A DNA stretch of 64,000 nt from positions 13,068,501 to 13,132,500 of the forward strand of contig CM053329.1 in assembly GCA_028583605.1 (NCBI GenBank), given 5' to 3'. This DNA comes from Dastarcus helophoroides (lineage: Eukaryota; Arthropoda; Insecta; Coleoptera; Bothrideridae). Positions 1-11,390 of the stretch are shown here, piece by piece. Each line of letters opens with the position of its first letter. The stretch's first letter is position 1. Position numbers and translations under genes: made by a program. The notes beneath the pieces were generated by a model. The model did not search any database. It was given only the letters and a program-made list of their open reading frames with translations, and was not told the DNA's origin.

Positions 1-957
1 AGCGGCTTCTTTCTCTAATTCTACAGTGAATTTAACTGTTGGAAAACGTGAATTTAAAACATCAATGAAATTATCTAAATTTTGATTTTTTGTGTCAAAA
101 ATAGCAAAAATATCATCTACATATCTAATCCATACCCTAGGAAACAAACTACATTCATTTTTAAGACGACTTTCAAAAACACCCATGAAGAGCTCAGCCA
201 TGAAAGGTGACAAAGGATTTCCCATGGCTGCTCCCTCAAGTTGTTCATAAAATTCGTTATTAATTTGGAAATAATTTTGATCCATACATATTTTCGTTAA
301 TGAAATATATTCGTCAATAATTTTGCCTGAAAGGTTATTAGATTCCAACAGATCTCGAAGGTATAATAAAGTTTGAGGAATGGGTACACTGGGAAAGAGG
401 GAAGAAACATCAAAAGAAACCAGCATTTCACCTTCCAACAACTCTTCATTCTGAATTTTCTGTACGAACTCTTGGGAATTTCCCAAGAGTTCGTACAGAA
501 AATTCAGAATGAAGAGTTGTTGGAAGGTGAAATGCTGGTTTCTTTTGATGTTTCTTCCCTCTTTCCCAGTGTACCCATTCCTCAAACTTTATTATACCTT
601 CGAGATCTGTTGGAATCTAATAACCTTTCAGGCAAAATTATTGACGAATATATTTCATTAACGAAAATATGTATGGATCAAAATTATTTCCAAATTAATA
701 ACGAATTTTATGAACAACTTGAGGGAGCAGCCATGGGAAATCCTTTGTCACCTTTCATGGCTGAGCTCTTCATGGGTGTTTTTGAAAGTCGTCTTAAAAA
801 TGAATGTAGTTTGTTTCCTAGGGTATGGATTAGATATGTAGATGATATTTTTGCTATTTTTGACACAAAAAATCAAAATTTAGATAATTTCATTGATGTT
901 TTAAATTCACGTTTTCCAACAGTTAAATTCACTGTAGAATTAGAGAAAGAAGCCGCT
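1..957. repeat. Perfect head-to-head inverted repeat of a Penelope-like element
   Basis: Bases 1-478 are the reverse complement of 480-957, with a single base (479) between the arms; I compared both ends and the centre and saw no mismatch. The left arm therefore carries the reverse transcriptase coding sequence on the minus strand and the right arm carries it on the plus strand. The left arm is cut by the window edge, so the palindrome may be longer. Penelope-like elements are known for partial inverted copies at their 5' side, and a second head-to-head junction of the same family lies near 51,844. A fold-back sequencing or assembly artefact would look the same. Confidence 0.93.
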
Positions 958-1761
958 TTACCATTTTTAGACATTTTAGTTATTAGGAATAAAAATAGAT
1001 TAGAATTTGATGTATATAGGAAAGATTCCAGTACCTTCCGCTATATAACTTCCGATTCTAACCATTGCATACAGCACAAAATGGCAAGCTTCAACTTCCT
1101 TGCCCATCGCCTTCTGAGTCTTCCTCTTAGTAGGGAAAGATTCAGAAAGGAGTTAAAGACAATAAAACATATAGCTGAAGTTAATGGATTCGATCCAAAT
1201 ATTATTTATAAAATTATTAATAAGAAAAAATTTAAATGTGAATTGGTGAATACTACAACTTTCCGAGCTGATGAAAACAAAAACTTTAAATTCGTCTCAC
1301 TTCCATTTGAACCCTCGCTCACGCAGGGTTTGGGTGGAATTTTACGAAATCAGGGTTTTCGGGTTATTTATACTTCTAATGGAAAATTAAATTCGCTTTT
1401 AGGTAGTTTAAAGGATAAAGTAGAGCAAACAGATAAGTCTGGTATTTACCAAATTTCATGTAGGGATTGTCCTCAAAAGTATGTTGGACAAACTAGACGA
1501 TCTCTTAAAATCCGACTCAAAGAACATTTGGCTCATTTGAGGTACGGAAGAACTGAGAAGTCAAGTGTGGCTCGACATGCTTTTGAATTAGATCATAGGA
1601 TAGATAATGATATTAAATTATTAAGAGTAGTTAATAAGAATTATATGTTAAATGCATGTGAGAGCTTAGCCATCCATAAGGCCGGAAACAACCTTATGAA
1701 TGGTTGCGCTGGACCTTTAGGCCATTCATCCCTGTTAAAAATAGTTAAGGTTGATAGATAA
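481..1761 (+). pseudogene. Penelope-like element polyprotein, 5'-truncated: reverse transcriptase plus GIY-YIG endonuclease
   Basis: This open frame encodes a reverse transcriptase and a C-terminal GIY-YIG nuclease, the domain order that defines endonuclease-bearing Penelope-like retroelements. Visible RT motifs in order are DVSSLFPSVP, GNPLSPFMAELFM, the catalytic RYVDDIFAIF and LPFLDILVIR. About 230 residues later comes the nuclease core GIYQISCRDCPQKYVGQTRR, followed by LKIRLKEH and a downstream catalytic Glu candidate in NACESLAIHKA. The open frame extends upstream to 373, but the residues before about 481 come from the antisense arm of the palindrome and are not native. The N-terminal part of a full element is missing, so this copy is truncated although its remaining frame is intact, which suggests recent insertion. 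The element's 3' region with a ribozyme follows directly. Confidence 0.9.
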
Positions 1762-1764
1762 GAA

Positions 1765-2008
1765 ATTGTGACACAACGACGTGTATGATTGGATGCGCGT
1801 TCGGGTGCGGCCGATCACGCACGAAGTGAATATTCTTAGTATATAAGGGTTAATTTTAAGATTAGATGTTAGTTTCTCTCTGAAGATGACAGCTTGGCTG
1901 TCGAAACGCGTTAGAGCAACCTTTGTTGTGTTTTTTAATTTTTCTTGGTTTCAGGGGACAAGTTCTGTGTTTCAATTTTTGAAGATAACCAAGGACCAGT
2001 CCGTTCCA
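1765..2008 (+). mobile_element. Penelope-like element 3' region (unit U1)
   Basis: This is the untranslated tail of the element whose ORF ends at 1,761. It runs through a short GC-richer stretch, the hammerhead-like fold at 1,876-1,916, a tract reading GTTGTG, T-run, TTCTTGGTTTCAGGGGACA, and ends with CCAGTCCGTTCCA at 2,008. The same ribozyme-to-CCGTTCCA module recurs at roughly 15.7, 26.2, 33.5-35.3, 37.1, 48.0, 49.2, 55.1, 56.4, 57.1, 61.8 and 63.8 kb. It is the only copy here still attached to a coding ORF, so it ties the whole dispersed family to this Penelope-like element. Confidence 0.85.
1876..1916 (+). ncRNA. Hammerhead-type ribozyme in the Penelope 3' region
   Basis: Order of elements: stem I strand CTCT (1,876-1,879), conserved box CTGAAGA (1,880-1,886), one extra T, hairpin II GACAG-CTTGG-CTGTC, GAAA (1,903-1,906), a minimal palindromic stem III ACGCGT, then T and AGAG (1,913-1,916), which pairs with CTCT. 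Predicted cleavage is after 1,912. Hairpin II differs from most other copies, which read GATAG...CTATC: an A-to-G and T-to-C pair of changes that keeps pairing. Hammerheads with very short stem III are known from Penelope-like retroelements. The extra base between A9 and position 10.1 departs from the consensus, though a natural viroid hammerhead with an extra base at this place is known. Confidence 0.72.
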
Positions 2009-3640
2009 TCAAACATTTTTTTGTATAAATTTTGATATTCTCTAGACTTTTTTCAAAGTTTAAAGTTTAACATTCGGCATTTTTTTCTTTGCCAATTTTG
2101 GTATTCTTGAAAATTTGACTCTTTTCTCAAAATTTCGGTCTAACACAAAGATTTCATTGTTTCTCCTAAAATGTCGACTTTAAATTTATTTTTTTCCCTT
2201 TCTCTCTATAATGTGAACCTTTAGCAAAAATTTTCTCTTTTTGCTCCCAAAAATGTTAAACTGAAACTAGAATTATCGAAGTTAAACTCAATATTCTGAT
2301 AAAAATTCGGAATGTGAAACTGAAATTTTGATTTAAGTCTCTTAATTTTATCTTTAACATTAAAATTTCGTCTTTGATCTGCACATTTGAACATTGAATT
2401 TAAAATCTCAATATTTTCGAATTCAGAGTGAAAATACCGAGATTTTTTGTTAAAGTGTCAAATACACAATATGTATGAAATTCCAAAAATTACTATCAAC
2501 CAGCAAAACTGGATGCCAATGAAGCTGAATTATAGTAAGTAACTTGTAAGATTTATTTAAATCAATTACCCTAATTTTAAAGGACTAAAGTTATACTACT
2601 AAATTATTAGATCAAATTGTCCAAAATGCAAATCCGCCCACAATTCAAAAATGAGATTCACTTCTCACAAAAGTAAAAACTAATTGTCTTAGAACCTAAA
2701 AATATTTTGTAATACAAAAGTACGTGCGCCACTAACTTTAGCACAACTCAAAGATAGTGGGTCCATTCTGGCAGTATTTATGGACGGAGAGGTACTTGTA
2801 TTATTTTATGATATTGCGTCGAGTCACTTTGTCACAAAGCACATGTTTTTATCCCTGGAATCCCGTAGTGCGAAGGATAACTGTACCACAGATTGTTTCA
2901 TGTTTTAGACTTAGGAAATTTTAAAATAATTTTTGTATTATATCATAAAATATCGGGGTTTCATTTTTAGGTAGGTAGCCAAATATTCTGAGGTGGGCAC
3001 CAGACAATTCTGGGGTGGGCACGGCCCACCCGGCCCCCCCCTGTATATACGCGCATGTTTGTAAGCTTACCTTGTTACTAGTCCAATAAAATTTCAACAA
3101 TATCGCAGGAACTGTTGAACTATTTTCTGAGGAGGAATTAATTTGGGAAACGTGTGCCCCCGTTTCTTACTCCCTATGTTTTGAATCTCCTTCCTTACTT
3201 CCCTTTCTATAAATTAACTCTTAAATCAGTCAACGTAAACTTAAATCTGTCCACTTTTTTATTATGTAATTATTTTCGAATCTCTTCAAAAGAAGAAGAA
3301 GTAACGTACACGTTTCTTACTTCAAAACTGACGCACTTTCCTTACACATTTTGTACCTTATCATAGACCCTCTTAGAGAACAGATTATCAAATACGCTGA
3401 TACAATTGATATTTCATTAAAAAAAGGAAGGAGCCTAAAGAGCAATTTCTACATTTCTAATTCAAAAAATAACAAACTGACAAATGTTCATCCTCTGTAT
3501 AACATGGTGACAATATGCAGCCTTGTCTTTAGTCCCTTTTTTACACTTATTTATCCAGTCAAATGACCTTTATACAGTAGTTGACAGAAAGTATCTGTAT
3601 ACATCATTTTGATCATTGTTATTATTTTAAGGGGTGTTCC
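2009..3640. other. AT-rich satellite fragment, then unassigned sequence
   Basis: From about 2,030 to 2,460 the sequence is the same degenerate TTTTTCTCAAAATTTCGA-type satellite that fills the large hAT element further on. From 2,460 to 3,640 I see no gene. A GC-rich patch near 2,990-3,050 (GGGTGGGCACGGCCCACCC) followed by a run of C has the look of a DNA-transposon terminus, but I found no partner end. The short open frames here have no recognisable motif. Confidence 0.5.
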
Positions 3641-3840
3641 AAAGTGTTCTAATATTTTCCAGAGCTTTTTATGATGTATACTGTTAAAGGCTCTCAGTAG
3701 TAGTTTTGTTTTTTTTCTAGTGTTTCTTCTATTAAAAATTTTCCTGTGGATACCTCATCTATACATGACTTTCCCCTTCTGTATCCTGCCTATGGTTTTC
3801 TCAAATTTCTTTCTGTCATCAGTTTAATTCTTTTGTTTAC
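3640..3840 (-). pseudogene. LINE reverse transcriptase fragment (RTE-like)
   Basis: Translated on the minus strand with frame changes, this stretch gives an RT-like segment with G-Y-R-R/K-G-x-S-C-I-D-E and a following I-E-E-x-L-E-K, resembling the region just before the catalytic core in RTE-type LINEs. It is short and broken. Just beyond it, at 3,846-3,880, TTGGCAAGAAAGTAATTTCG resembles a mariner terminal repeat. Confidence 0.4.
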
Positions 3841-3935
3841 TATATTGCGTTGGCAAGAAAGTAATTTCGGTTTTGTGGTATGAAAAAAAAACACATTTTT
3901 TAATGCAAAGAATAGACTTCAATCTTTTTTTTTAA

Positions 3936-5300
3936 TCCACTCGCAAAGGGTAACCCCATTAGGCTTTCAAAGCATTGCGAGTAGAATGCAAAAACAAGGG
4001 TAGATGACGATGAACCGCCTTCCTAAACAAGAATAGGTTATAATTTTTGGAGAAAATTCCTTTCGGTAACAAGTTTCATAACTTAGAAGTTTTATAGAAA
4101 AAAGAGTCTCCGTAGACAAAAGTTCATCCATGATAGTACTTGTAGAAAAGGGACAAGTCACCAACCATACGCCTGTGTTCTAATGTTACGAGAAAATCGG
4201 TTAGACTCTCGTCATCAATTAGGTAAATCGCTCTCCTTTGAATTGAATCCAAGAGAGCTAAAATGTGTTTTGAGGCTAAACTCCAAACATGAGAACAGTA
4301 TTCTAGTGTTGGCCCAACTTGAGCTTTGTATAGGGTTAATAGCTGATGAGATGTGAAGTACTTTCTAGCTCGAAAAAGAAAGCCTAGCTTCTGAGAGGCG
4401 GATTTGGCAATGGCGCCCACATAATCGTCCCAAGAGAAGTTAGTGCCCGCATTCACTCCTAGGATAGATAGATTAGATCCCATCGGAAGGATTTGACCGT
4501 CCATCAGTATGTTTGTTGCATTATCCCTTGATGTTTCTTAGAGAAAACCGCGGCCTAAGTTTTTGAAAAGTTGAAGTCGACCAAATTGTTCTTATCCCAT
4601 TCCAAAATAATCTCAAGATCCCGATTAATTGTCTGTATTTGCTGTTCTCTTAGTCGATCTGAAGCAGCGATAGATAATGGATTGTCGGAGAAAAAATATG
4701 ACAAAAGGTTACTACCATCTGCGTAGCTGTATATAGGATTGAAAGTTGAAACTAAGAGATCATTTATGTGTAACAAAAATAGAGAAGGAGACAGAACAGA
4801 CCCCTGAGGCACCCCTGCGTTAATCGCAAATATCTCGGATGAGATGCCCCATCAATGACGACAGAAGAGATCTGTCAGCGAGAAAACTGAATATCAAATG
4901 ATAGAGTCCAAGAGGAAGACCATAAGATGTTAATTTGGCGAGAAGAGATCGGCGCCAGACTGTCAAAAGCCTTTGAGATATCCAATGCCACAATCCCCAC
5001 CATATTTTTCCATAGCTGGGTTACAGATATGAGTAACATATGCCAGTAGATCGCCAGTGGAACGTTGTTGTCTAAAACCGTATTGCCTGTCAGAGATGAT
5101 TCAATTTTCCTCCAGATATTTGAGAATCTTGATGTTAATAGCCTTTTCCATCACTTTAGATATAACTGGTAACAAAGACATATGGCGATAGTTGTTAGCC
5201 AGATTCCTTTTTCCTTTTTTAGGGACAGACTGCACTCCAGATTTCCAGATGTTAGGGAATACACCTTTGTTGTAAGAGAGTGTTAACAATTTGAGAGGAT
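3936..5300 (-). pseudogene. Non-LTR retrotransposon (LINE family 1), 5'-truncated, broken ORF2
   Basis: Reading on the minus strand, fragments appear in the order expected for a LINE reverse transcriptase: VFPNIWKSGVQSVPKKGKRN with NNYR (5,101-5,289), then the PQGSVLSPSLFLLHINDLL and YADGSNL catalytic region (4,555-4,812), then a C-terminal part with LEYCSHVW and RRAIYLIDDESLTD (4,124-4,504). The 3' end reads GCGAGTGGATTAAA (complement at about 3,936-3,950). Frameshifts and stops separate the pieces. Five other copies of this family lie at 24.3, 31.0, 41.4, 46.9 and 55.4 kb. The SYADGSN reading replaces the usual YADD, so this copy is dead. Confidence 0.85.
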
Positions 5301-5562
5301 TTTATATTAAAAGATGTTTGCTGTGATTCATCCTTTTTTTGCCATCACTTCAATCATGATAATGTTTTTTTATTCTATTTATTCTAAAAGTTAGATTACA
5401 AACTTACAATTTCTGCATTTTCTAAAAATAATTGACTTTAAATTCAAAACTTCAACTTGAATTATTCCCTAAATTTCAGGGTTTATTTTTTTGAAATTGG
5501 GACTTTTGTTTCGAGATTACTTGAAATATTTTCTTTCTTTTAAATAAAAAATTAAAAATTAG

Positions 5563-5700
5563 TCACTCGGAGCTGAACCGAAAAGCGAAACCGGAAAAAA
5601 CCGTTATTTTTGTCGAACGAAAACCGGAACTAAACCGATATAATTTTTTTTGGAACGACATCCGAAAACCGAAACGAAAATAATTACGGTTTGAAGCCCT
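5563..5700. repeat. CGGTTTT-type dispersed simple repeat
   Basis: A stretch rich in AACCG and CGAAACCG words. Its reverse complement reappears at about 17,862-17,980, with the shared run of CGGTTTCGGTTTTTGG-like words. The family is unknown; it may be an internal part of a DNA transposon. Confidence 0.5.
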
Positions 5701-5808
5701 ACTTTTAACTGTAATATCTGTCTGCATTTGCTGGGTGATTTGTGCCAGTCGTGAGGTTTCTAGCATTGTTCTCACATTCCATGTACCGAATCTTATACGT
5801 TGTTTCAT
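5700..5808 (-). pseudogene. LINE apurinic-type endonuclease N-terminal fragment
   Basis: On the minus strand the peptide RFGTWNVRTMLETSRLAQI is typical of the first strand of the exonuclease-endonuclease-phosphatase domain at the start of LINE ORF2. The frame continues only about 25 residues before it runs into the CGGTTTT repeat. This is a fragment only. Confidence 0.6.
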
Positions 5809-5809
5809 T

Positions 5810-6077
5810 TTAACATGGTTTGTGTTATTTATGAGTTTTGTTTCTGTTTCTGGATGCTAAGGTTTGTGGGTAGGTCATTACCCTTCCGCACCAAAAATCT
5901 GATGAATAGGGTGGTTGAATTATGGCATTTTGCGTGTTTTGTGGGGTTGCCAGATGTGTCAGACTGTTCGATAATTAAACAAAGTGTTCGTGTCCGGTTT
6001 TTGGTGGTCAAGAATTATTTCTGAAGCTCAAACTAGGGACCTTTGTTCGGTAATCGAATACTAGCAAACTGGTAACC
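5810..6077. other. No gene seen
   Basis: Short overlapping open frames occur on both strands but none shows a family motif. The stretch sits between a LINE endonuclease fragment and a mariner fragment and is probably repeat-derived. Confidence 0.3.
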
Positions 6078-6560
6078 CTAGTTTTTAAATTCGTTTACAA
6101 TTAGGTGATGTGGTGATGCATTATCATCATGCAAAATCCACGAAATTTGTTTGCATAATTTTGGCCGCTTTTGATAAATCTTCTTACGAAAATGCTTCAA
6201 TACGGTCAAATTATCATCTTTGTTGATCTTTCGTCCTGCTAGAATAAATCTATTATACACCAAACCACGAATATCGAAGAAAACAAGTCTCATCTTTGGT
6301 TTTGAGCTAATTGGCAACTTTTTTTTTATTTGGCTCATTTTTTGTTCTCTATTCTGATGCAGGCTGATTTCTTTACATGTCAGACTTATAGACAAACCTC
6401 TTATAACATGTTATGAAGCGTTCCATCAACCTGGGGTAAGAATTGACGCGATGCAGCAAGTCCAAATAGACTTGTGCTTTTTTTGCACTAAATCCACCTC
6501 TTTTAGAACATGAGAACGGCAACTCATTCCAGACCCAAATTATTCGCCAAAATCTGATCG
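6078..6560 (-). pseudogene. Mariner transposase fragment
   Basis: The minus-strand translation contains MRLVFFDIRGLVYNRFILAG, K-R-P-K-L and WILHDDNASPHH. These correspond to the mariner catalytic region around the second aspartate (HHDNAxxH in most members). The first and third catalytic regions are not found in one frame, and the adjoining sequence up to about 6,560 keeps only broken similarity. Confidence 0.72.
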
Positions 6561-9500
6561 ACAGTTTCTGTTCGTGTACAATATAGTCATAAGGGATGGT
6601 GCTACAATCTTATCAACAACAAAAAATTTTGACAGACCATCGGCATGGACTTCTTAAATCATAAAATCCTGATACCTTTCTGACATAATGTATGTCTGTC
6701 GACTCTACCGGTTTGCTTAAATGCCAGTCTAAGTCTCTGTAAAAGTATTTGTCTCTGTATGTATCTGTTTTATTTGTGTGCATGCCTTTTCACCTGTTTG
6801 TCTGTATTTCTTTCCTCCTATCTGCCTATGCATTCATAAATAGTTATAAGCCATGGTGTAACCCAGGGGTCGACAAACTTTTAAGCCAAAAGAGCCACCG
6901 GCAATAAAAATAAATTGGTTTCATGAATTTCAAAGAGCCACAAATTTTTATTTCTGATTTTACATTTTATTTCAAAATCACATCAAATAAATCTGACCAA
7001 ATATGGGGCAGGGAGAGACCCCTCCGACTCATGTAGTCAAACGAAAACATATTCAGCCCAAAGACCTTTTATTTCTCAAAATTTAGAGCTTTATTTTAAA
7101 TTTTGCCTTTTTCTCGCAAATTCGACTTTTTTAACTATTGTCTGAATTCGTCTTTTTTTTTACTATGTATTTAGACTTTTTTCCATAAATCTACATCTCT
7201 TCTCAAAACTCGACAATCGGTGAAAATGTTTACTTTTTTTTTAATTCGACTTACTGGAAGATTCTACTTATTTCTCAAAAATTCATCTCTCTGTCGATTT
7301 CGTAATAAAAAAAAGTAAAAATTTGAACTAATAATTTGGAAATGTTAAATAAAATAGTTTTTGAAGATTTCGATCTTTTTCTCAAATTTGTTTTATTTTT
7401 TAAATTTAGATCTATTCTTAGAATTGACTCTTTTCAAAATTATATTTTTGTGACTTGGTTCTAAACTGCGACTTTTTCCTCGAAATTTCTATTCTTTTTA
7501 AATGACGTTCCTTTTCCAAATTTTGCTATTTCTCCCAAATATTGACTTTTACTAAAGATTTAAACTTTTATTTGTTTTCTGGGAATTTCAACCTATTTCC
7601 CAAAATTAGGTGTTTTTTGAAATTCCAACTTTTAAGTGAAAGTTCGACATTTTATTATGTTTCTGCAAACTGCGATTTTATTGACGAAATGCACCCACTT
7701 TTAGAATGTTTGACTTTATCTAAAAATTTGATTTTGTTCTTAAAATTTGACTTTTTCTAATAAATTTTGACCTTTTTTTTAAAGTGCAATACTTTTTTCA
7801 AAACTGGAATTTGGATACAACGTCTCCACATTCTTTTTATTTAGAAATTAGTTTATCCATTGTCTCAAAATTCGAATTTTTCTGAAAATTTTAAAGTTTT
7901 TTATATTTGTCTTGTTCTCGAAATTTCAAATTTATTCTCAAAATTTAATTTTCTCTGGAAAATTGCAAATTATTTATTTTTTTCTTCTCTGAAAAACTTT
8001 GACTTTTTAAAGTGCGACAACTTTGTCTAAGCTTTAAGTTTTTTACAATTTATTTTTTCGAGATTTTACAATTTTTCCCAAAATTCAAATTTGTCTAAAA
8101 ATGTTAGTTTTTTAAATTTGTTCTGGGATTCAATCTATTGACAAAATGCGACGTTTTTTTTCTAACATTTTGCTTTTTTGATAATTACTGACAAATTCAT
8201 ATTTTCTGAAATCTCTCTTTTCAAAATTCGGATTTTTCCGGAAATATTAACTTTTATTTCAAACGAAATTCAACTATTTTTAAATCTCAAACTTTGATTT
8301 TTTTCTTAAAATTTGACCTTCTCTGGGAAATTTTGACATTTTTCTTAAAGTTTAACACTTCTCAAAATTGGAAATTTTATTAACATTCCCTTTCCTTTAT
8401 TTCCTTATTTTCTTAAAATTTTAACTTTTTCCTTGCAATTTTTTCTAAAATTTGATTTTTTTCTACTCCTCTGAAGAACTTTGACCTTTTTGAATTTCAA
8501 CAATTGTTTTCTGAGCTTTCATTTTTATTGTTGCAATTTCTCTTTTCAAAATTTTGCAATTTTTCCAAAAATTTCAAATTGTCTATGAATTTCAGGTTTT
8601 TAAATTTGTTTTGGGTTTCAATCTATTGTCGAAATTCGACGTGTTCTTTCTTATATTTTGCCTTTTTTGAGAATTTTTGATAAATTCATGTTTTTCGAAA
8701 TTTCTATCTTTTTCCGAATTAGACAAATTTATTTTTTTAATCTCTTAATTTTTCCCAATTTTTTTCGAAATATCTTTCTTTTTCTCAAAATTTGACTTTT
8801 TCTGGGAAATTTTGATGTTTTTTTAAAGTTCAATGTTTCTCGAAATTTTCTTGGAATTTCCTTTAGAAATTATTTTACCAATTTTCTCAAAATTCGGTTT
8901 ATCTAAAAATTCGGGGTTTTTTTAATTCGTCTTGTTTTCGAAATTTCAAATTTATTCTCTCAATTTAATTTTCCCTGGAAAATTGCAAATTTTTATTGAA
9001 ATTTGGAACTTTTATGAAAATGGTGACTGTTTCCTTCAAATTTTTCCTAAAGTTTGACTTTTTTCTACTTCTCTAAAAAAACTTCGACTTTTTTAAAGGC
9101 CGGCACTTTTTTAAGCTTCCAGTTTATTTTTACAATTTCTCTTTTATCTAAACATTTCAAGTTTTTTAAATTTGTTTTAGGTTTCAATCTATTGTAGAAT
9201 TTCGTTTTTTTTTCCTGAAATTTTGCCCTTATTTGAGAACTTTAGACAAATTCATTTTTTTTAAATCATTTATTCCATTTTTTTTTAAATCTCTTCCTTT
9301 TTCTCAAAATTAGGCTTTTTCTGGGAAATTCTGACCTTTTTTTAAAGTTAAAAACTTTTCTCGAAATTTTCTTAGAATTTTCTTTTGAAATTATTTAACA
9401 AATGATGTCAAAATTCGAATTTATCTGAAAATTTGGATTTTTTTGAATCGTCTTGTTCTCGAAATTTTAAAGTTATTCTCAAAATTGAACTTTCTCTCGA

Positions 9501-11390
9501 AAATTGTAAATTTTTTGTCGCAGTTTGGAGCTTTTCTTAAAATTTTGAGTTTTTCCTTGAAATTATTACTAAAATTTGACTTTTTTCTTCTTCTCTGAAA
9601 AACTTTCACTTTTTTAAACATTAACAATTTTTTTCTAAGCTTTCAGTTTCATTGTTATTATTTCTCTTTTCGAAATTTTGCAATTTTTCCAAAAATTTCA
9701 AATTGTCTACAAATTTCAGGTTTTTAAATTTGTTTTGGGTTTCAATCTATTGACGAAATTCGACGTGTTTCTCTTAAATTTTGCATTTTTCGAGAATTTT
9801 CAAAGAATTCATTTTTTTCGAAATTTCTTCCTTTTTCCGAATTAGACAAATTTATTTTTTTAATCTCTTTATTTTTGCCAATTTTTTTCGAAATATCTTC
9901 CTTTTTCTCAAAATTTGACTTTTTGTAAAAAATTTTGATGTTTTTTTAAAGTTCAACACTTCTCGAAATTTTCTTGGAATTTCCTTTAGAAATTATTTTA
10001 CCAATTTTCTCAAAATTCGGTTTATCTAAAAATTCGGGGTTTTTTTAATTCGTTTTGTTTTCGAAATTTCAAATTTATTCTCTCAATTTAATTTTCCCTG
10101 GAAAATTGCAAATTTTTATCGAAATTTGGAACTTTTATGAAAATGGTGACTGTTTCCTTGAAATTTTTCCTAAAGTTTGACTTTTTTCTACTTCTCTAAA
10201 AAACTTTGACTTTTTTAAAGTCCGGCACTTTTTTAAGTTTCCAGTTTATTTTTACAATTTCTCCTTTATCTGAAAATTTCAAGTTTTTTAAATTTGATTT
10301 GGGTTTCAATCTATTTTAGAAATTCGACGTTCTTTTTCCTGAAATTTCGCCCTTATTTGAGAACTTTAGAAAAATTAATTTTTTTAAAATTATTTATCCC
10401 AATTTTTTCGAAATCTCTTCCTTTTTCTCAAAATTAGGCTTTTTCTGGAAAATTCTGACCTTTTTTAAAATTAAAAACCTTCCCGAAATTTTCTTGGAAT
10501 TTTCTTTCGAAATTATTTAACAAATGTTGTCAAAATTCGAATTTATCTGAAAATTTGGATTTTCCTATCCGAAATTTTCTTGGAATTTTCTTTCGAAATT
10601 ATATAACAAATGTTGTCAAAATTCGAATTTATCTGAAAATTTGGATTTTTTTAAATCATCTTGTTCTCGAAATTTCAAATTTATTCTCAAAATTTAACTT
10701 TCTCTGGAAAATTGTAAATTTTTTGTTAAAGTTTAAAGCTTTTCTTGAAATTTTGACTTTTTCCTTGAATTTTTTACTAAAATTTGACTTTTTTTTCTCC
10801 TCTGAAAAACTTTGACTTTTTTAAATGTCAACAATTGTTTTCTAAGTTGTTAGTTTTATTGTTACGAATTCTCTTTTCGAAATTTTGCAATTTTTCCAAA
10901 AATTTCAAATTGTCTACAAATTTCAAGTTTTTAAATTTGTTTTGGGTTTCAATCTATTGTCGAAATTTGACGTGTTTTTTCTAAAATTTTGCCTTTTTTA
11001 AGAATTCTCGATAAATTCTTTTTTTTTAAATCACTTTTTGCAATTTTGTTTTAAATCTCTTCCTTTTTCTCAAAATTCGGCTTTTTCTGGGAAATTCCGA
11101 CGTTTTTTTAAAGTTAAAAATTTTTTTAGAAATTTTCCTCAAACTTTCTTTTGAAATTATTTAACAAATGTTCTCAAAATTCGAATTGATCTGAAAATTT
11201 GGATTTTTTTTTAAATTGCCTTGGTCTCGAAATTTCAAATTTATTCTCAAAATTTAACTTTCCCTGGAAAATTGTAAATTTTTGTCGAAATTTCGACTTT
11301 TTCTTTGACATTTTTTCTACAATTCGACTTTTTTCTTTTATGAAAAACTTTGACTTTTTTAAATTTCAACAATTTTTTTAAACTTTCAGT

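Noticed and set aside
373..480. Start of the Penelope ORF at the ATG-like codon at 373
   Set aside because: These residues are translated from the antisense arm of the palindrome and do not belong to the protein.
9421..11381. Several 60-86 codon open frames rich in Phe, Leu, Asn and Lys
   Set aside because: They lie in satellite, lack motifs and are low complexity; they reflect T-run periodicity.
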